64,000 nucleotides of DNA from a bacterium (GTDB lineage: Bacteria; Electryoneota; Electryoneia; Electryoneales; Electryoneaceae): the NCBI GenBank assembly GCA_020444265.1, contig JAHLLH010000005.1, forward strand, positions 248,001 through 312,000. Direction: 5' to 3'. The first letter of the stretch is position 1. Each line of letters starts with the position of its first letter. Below are positions 62,743-64,000 of the stretch, in pieces. The position numbers were made by a program, and so were the translations under genes. The notes beneath the pieces were generated by a model. It had not been told where the DNA came from. It saw only the letters and a program-made list of their open reading frames with translations, and did no database searches.

Positions 62743-64000
62743 ATGCATCGCTCTATCGCACGATTCACCCTGCTTTCCCTCTTCATTCTGGCAAGCCTGC
62801 CGTCGCTCGCCCAGCAAATCGACATCCCACGCGTTGAGCAGATGCCGGGCATGCCTCAGCCCTACGACATGCGTGATTGGGAAGCAGTCGCCCAAGGCTA
62901 CGACTCGTTTGTCTTCGATTTCTCCGCCTCCGGGCAGTACCAGCCCTTTATCTGGTGGAACCCCAACCCGGTCAACTACCCGGACCATCCCAGCTTCGGA
63001 CTGGATACGGTCGTCGGTACTCCCTACGACTACCACACGGAAGCGATCAATGCCATCCCAGCCGTGGTCGGTGCTTCGCTGGTCGGAATCGACAAGAGTA
63101 ACCAGGATGGCAACAACTTCGTCTTGATGTGCGAGGAGTATTTCAATAACCGCGCGGAAGAGAATGTCTACCTCAATGGTTTCATCGCCCAGTCCGGCAG
63201 TGACTGGTGGTATGAGACGATGCCAAACATCTTCTTCTACCAACTGCGCGACCTCTACCCCGGCACTGGAGAGTTTGATTACCAGTTCGAAAGCGTCGCG
63301 GACCAGTTCACTGCTTGTGTCCAGACCCTCGGCGGCAGCACGACCCCCTGGACCACCCCCAACATGAACTACCGCGCCTTCTCCTTTTCCGATATGACCC
63401 CGCTCAATGAAGGGGTCCGTGAACCGGAAGCCGCCGGAGCGATCGCGTGGATCCTCTACATGGCGTACAACGAAACCGGCAACGAAGAGTATCGTATCGC
63501 CGCCGAACAGGCGATGGAATTCCTCGACAGCCGTACCTCCAACCCCTCCTACGAGCTGCAGCTGGCGTACGGAGCGTATATCGCGGCACGGATGAATGGC
63601 GAGTTGGGCACGGATTACGACCTCGAGCAGCTGGTCAACTGGTGTTTCGAGGTGGGATCGTTGCGCAACTGGGGTGTCATCCTCGGCAACTGGGGCGGTT
63701 TCGATGTAGATGGGCTGATCGGTGAGGCGACGGGTAACAACGATTACGCTTTCATGATGAATGGTTTCCAGCAAGCGTCCACACTGGTTCCGATGGTGCG
63801 GTACGATGACCGTTACGCTCGCGCGATCGGCAAATGGGTGCTGAACCTCGCCAATGCCACTCGTCTCTTCTACCCCTACTCCCTCGACGGTGACCACCAG
63901 GACAGCGAATGGTGGTCCGAAGCGCACGACCCGAACTCATGGATCGGTCATGAGTCGATGCGCGAGGAGTGGAATGGGTTCAGTCCCTTCGCCACCGGCG
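62743..64000 (+). CDS. Secreted protein, runs off the window
   Basis: 419 residues visible and no stop codon. Signal peptide (IARFTLLSLFILASLPSLAQ). The first ~200 residues are rich in Trp, Tyr and Phe (SGQYQPFIWWNPNPVN). The middle looks helical (AIAWILYMAYNETGNEEYRIAAEQAMEFL), as in an alpha/alpha-toroid glycosidase-like fold. No catalytic motif is recognised. GGAG is 6 nt before the ATG. It may end in a sorting tail beyond the window. Confidence 0.8.
   Translation, partial: MHRSIARFTLLSLFILASLPSLAQQIDIPRVEQMPGMPQPYDMRDWEAVAQGYDSFVFDFSASGQYQPFIWWNPNPVNYPDHPSFGLDTVVGTPYDYHTEAINAIPAVVGASLVGIDKSNQDGNNFVLMCEEYFNNRAEENVYLNGFIAQSGSDWWYETMPNIFFYQLRDLYPGTGEFDYQFESVADQFTACVQTLGGSTTPWTTPNMNYRAFSFSDMTPLNEGVREPEAAGAIAWILYMAYNETGNEEYRIAAEQAMEFLDSRTSNPSYELQLAYGAYIAARMNGELGTDYDLEQLVNWCFEVGSLRNWGVILGNWGGFDVDGLIGEATGNNDYAFMMNGFQQASTLVPMVRYDDRYARAIGKWVLNLANATRLFYPYSLDGDHQDSEWWSEAHDPNSWIGHESMREEWNGFSPFATG

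Noticed and set aside
62692-63927. 411-codon minus-strand frame
   Set aside because: Antisense to the secreted protein starting at 62743, which has a ribosome binding site and signal peptide.
1-64000. tRNA or rRNA genes
   Set aside because: I looked in the intergenic regions for the TTCGA-type T-loop and cloverleaf arms and for rRNA motifs and saw none. A tRNAscan run would be decisive.

Overview
The window is a gene-dense, fairly GC-rich piece of a bacterial chromosome with no rRNA, tRNA, CRISPR array, transposase or phage gene that I could see. Five secreted proteins end in C-terminal sorting-type tails built around a (Y/W)PNPFN or SPNPFSPDGDG motif. Together with a MoxR/Bat (aerotolerance) operon and Asp-box propellers, this points to an FCB-superphylum-type lineage (Bacteroidetes/Ignavibacteria/Calditrichota/Zixibacteria/Eisenbacteria-like). 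The exact phylum cannot be fixed from the sequence alone.

Layout. 1-7.5 kb: end of a membrane protein, an extended type I asparaginase, a secreted beta-helix protein, an M28 metallopeptidase lipoprotein, a bacteriohemerythrin carrying a new-looking Cys-rich N-terminal domain, a YpeA-type acetyltransferase, and a stand-alone copy of the same Cys-rich domain. 7.5-12 kb: a repeat-rich gap, sucC-sucD, and a 7TM receptor with a histidine-kinase dimerisation helix but no ATPase domain. 12-30 kb, almost all minus strand: two paralogous propeller proteins, a cyclic-2,3-diphosphoglycerate-synthetase-like GTPase plus carbamate kinase, a lamin-tail-domain protein, Smr protein, D-Ala-D-Ala ligase, a SpoIIE/RsbU-type phosphatase, a coupled SDR / HAD / degenerate IspF-like operon, and a radical SAM-SPASM protein. 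30.3-31.0 kb: a gene-free divergent interval in which strand composition flips from C-rich to G-rich. 31-51.7 kb, all plus strand: the MoxR-Bat operon (MoxR, DUF58, BatD-like protein, BatA, a YCF48-like insert, a BatB-BatC fusion, BatD, BatE), a PilZ/receiver-like protein coupled to a tandem-duplicated ThyX, a TPR-protein-associated TRAP transporter (TatT, DctP, DctQ, DctM) coupled to a TPR-DUF3108 protein, and a nitronate monooxygenase-like protein. 51.7-64 kb: mixed strands, with a VOC protein, a Mut7-C RNase, a frameshifted pseudogene, a MacB/FtsX permease, small membrane and zinc-ribbon proteins, YjbQ, HtpX-LemA, an NHL propeller, a GT39-type glycosyltransferase and the start of a secreted protein that runs off the window.

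The strongest non-gene signals are four. (1) A cluster of five same-orientation DnaA-box-like 9-mers with an AT-rich stretch lies between batD and batE. (2) A sharp strand-composition flip at about 30.72 kb sits exactly where gene orientation diverges. (3) A 134-bp structured repeat occurs three times, and two copies flank the YCF48-like gene inside the Bat operon. (4) Rho-independent-type terminators close many of the transcription units. Signals 1 and 2 both suggest that a replication origin lies near this part of the window, but they are 10 kb apart and compete as its position.
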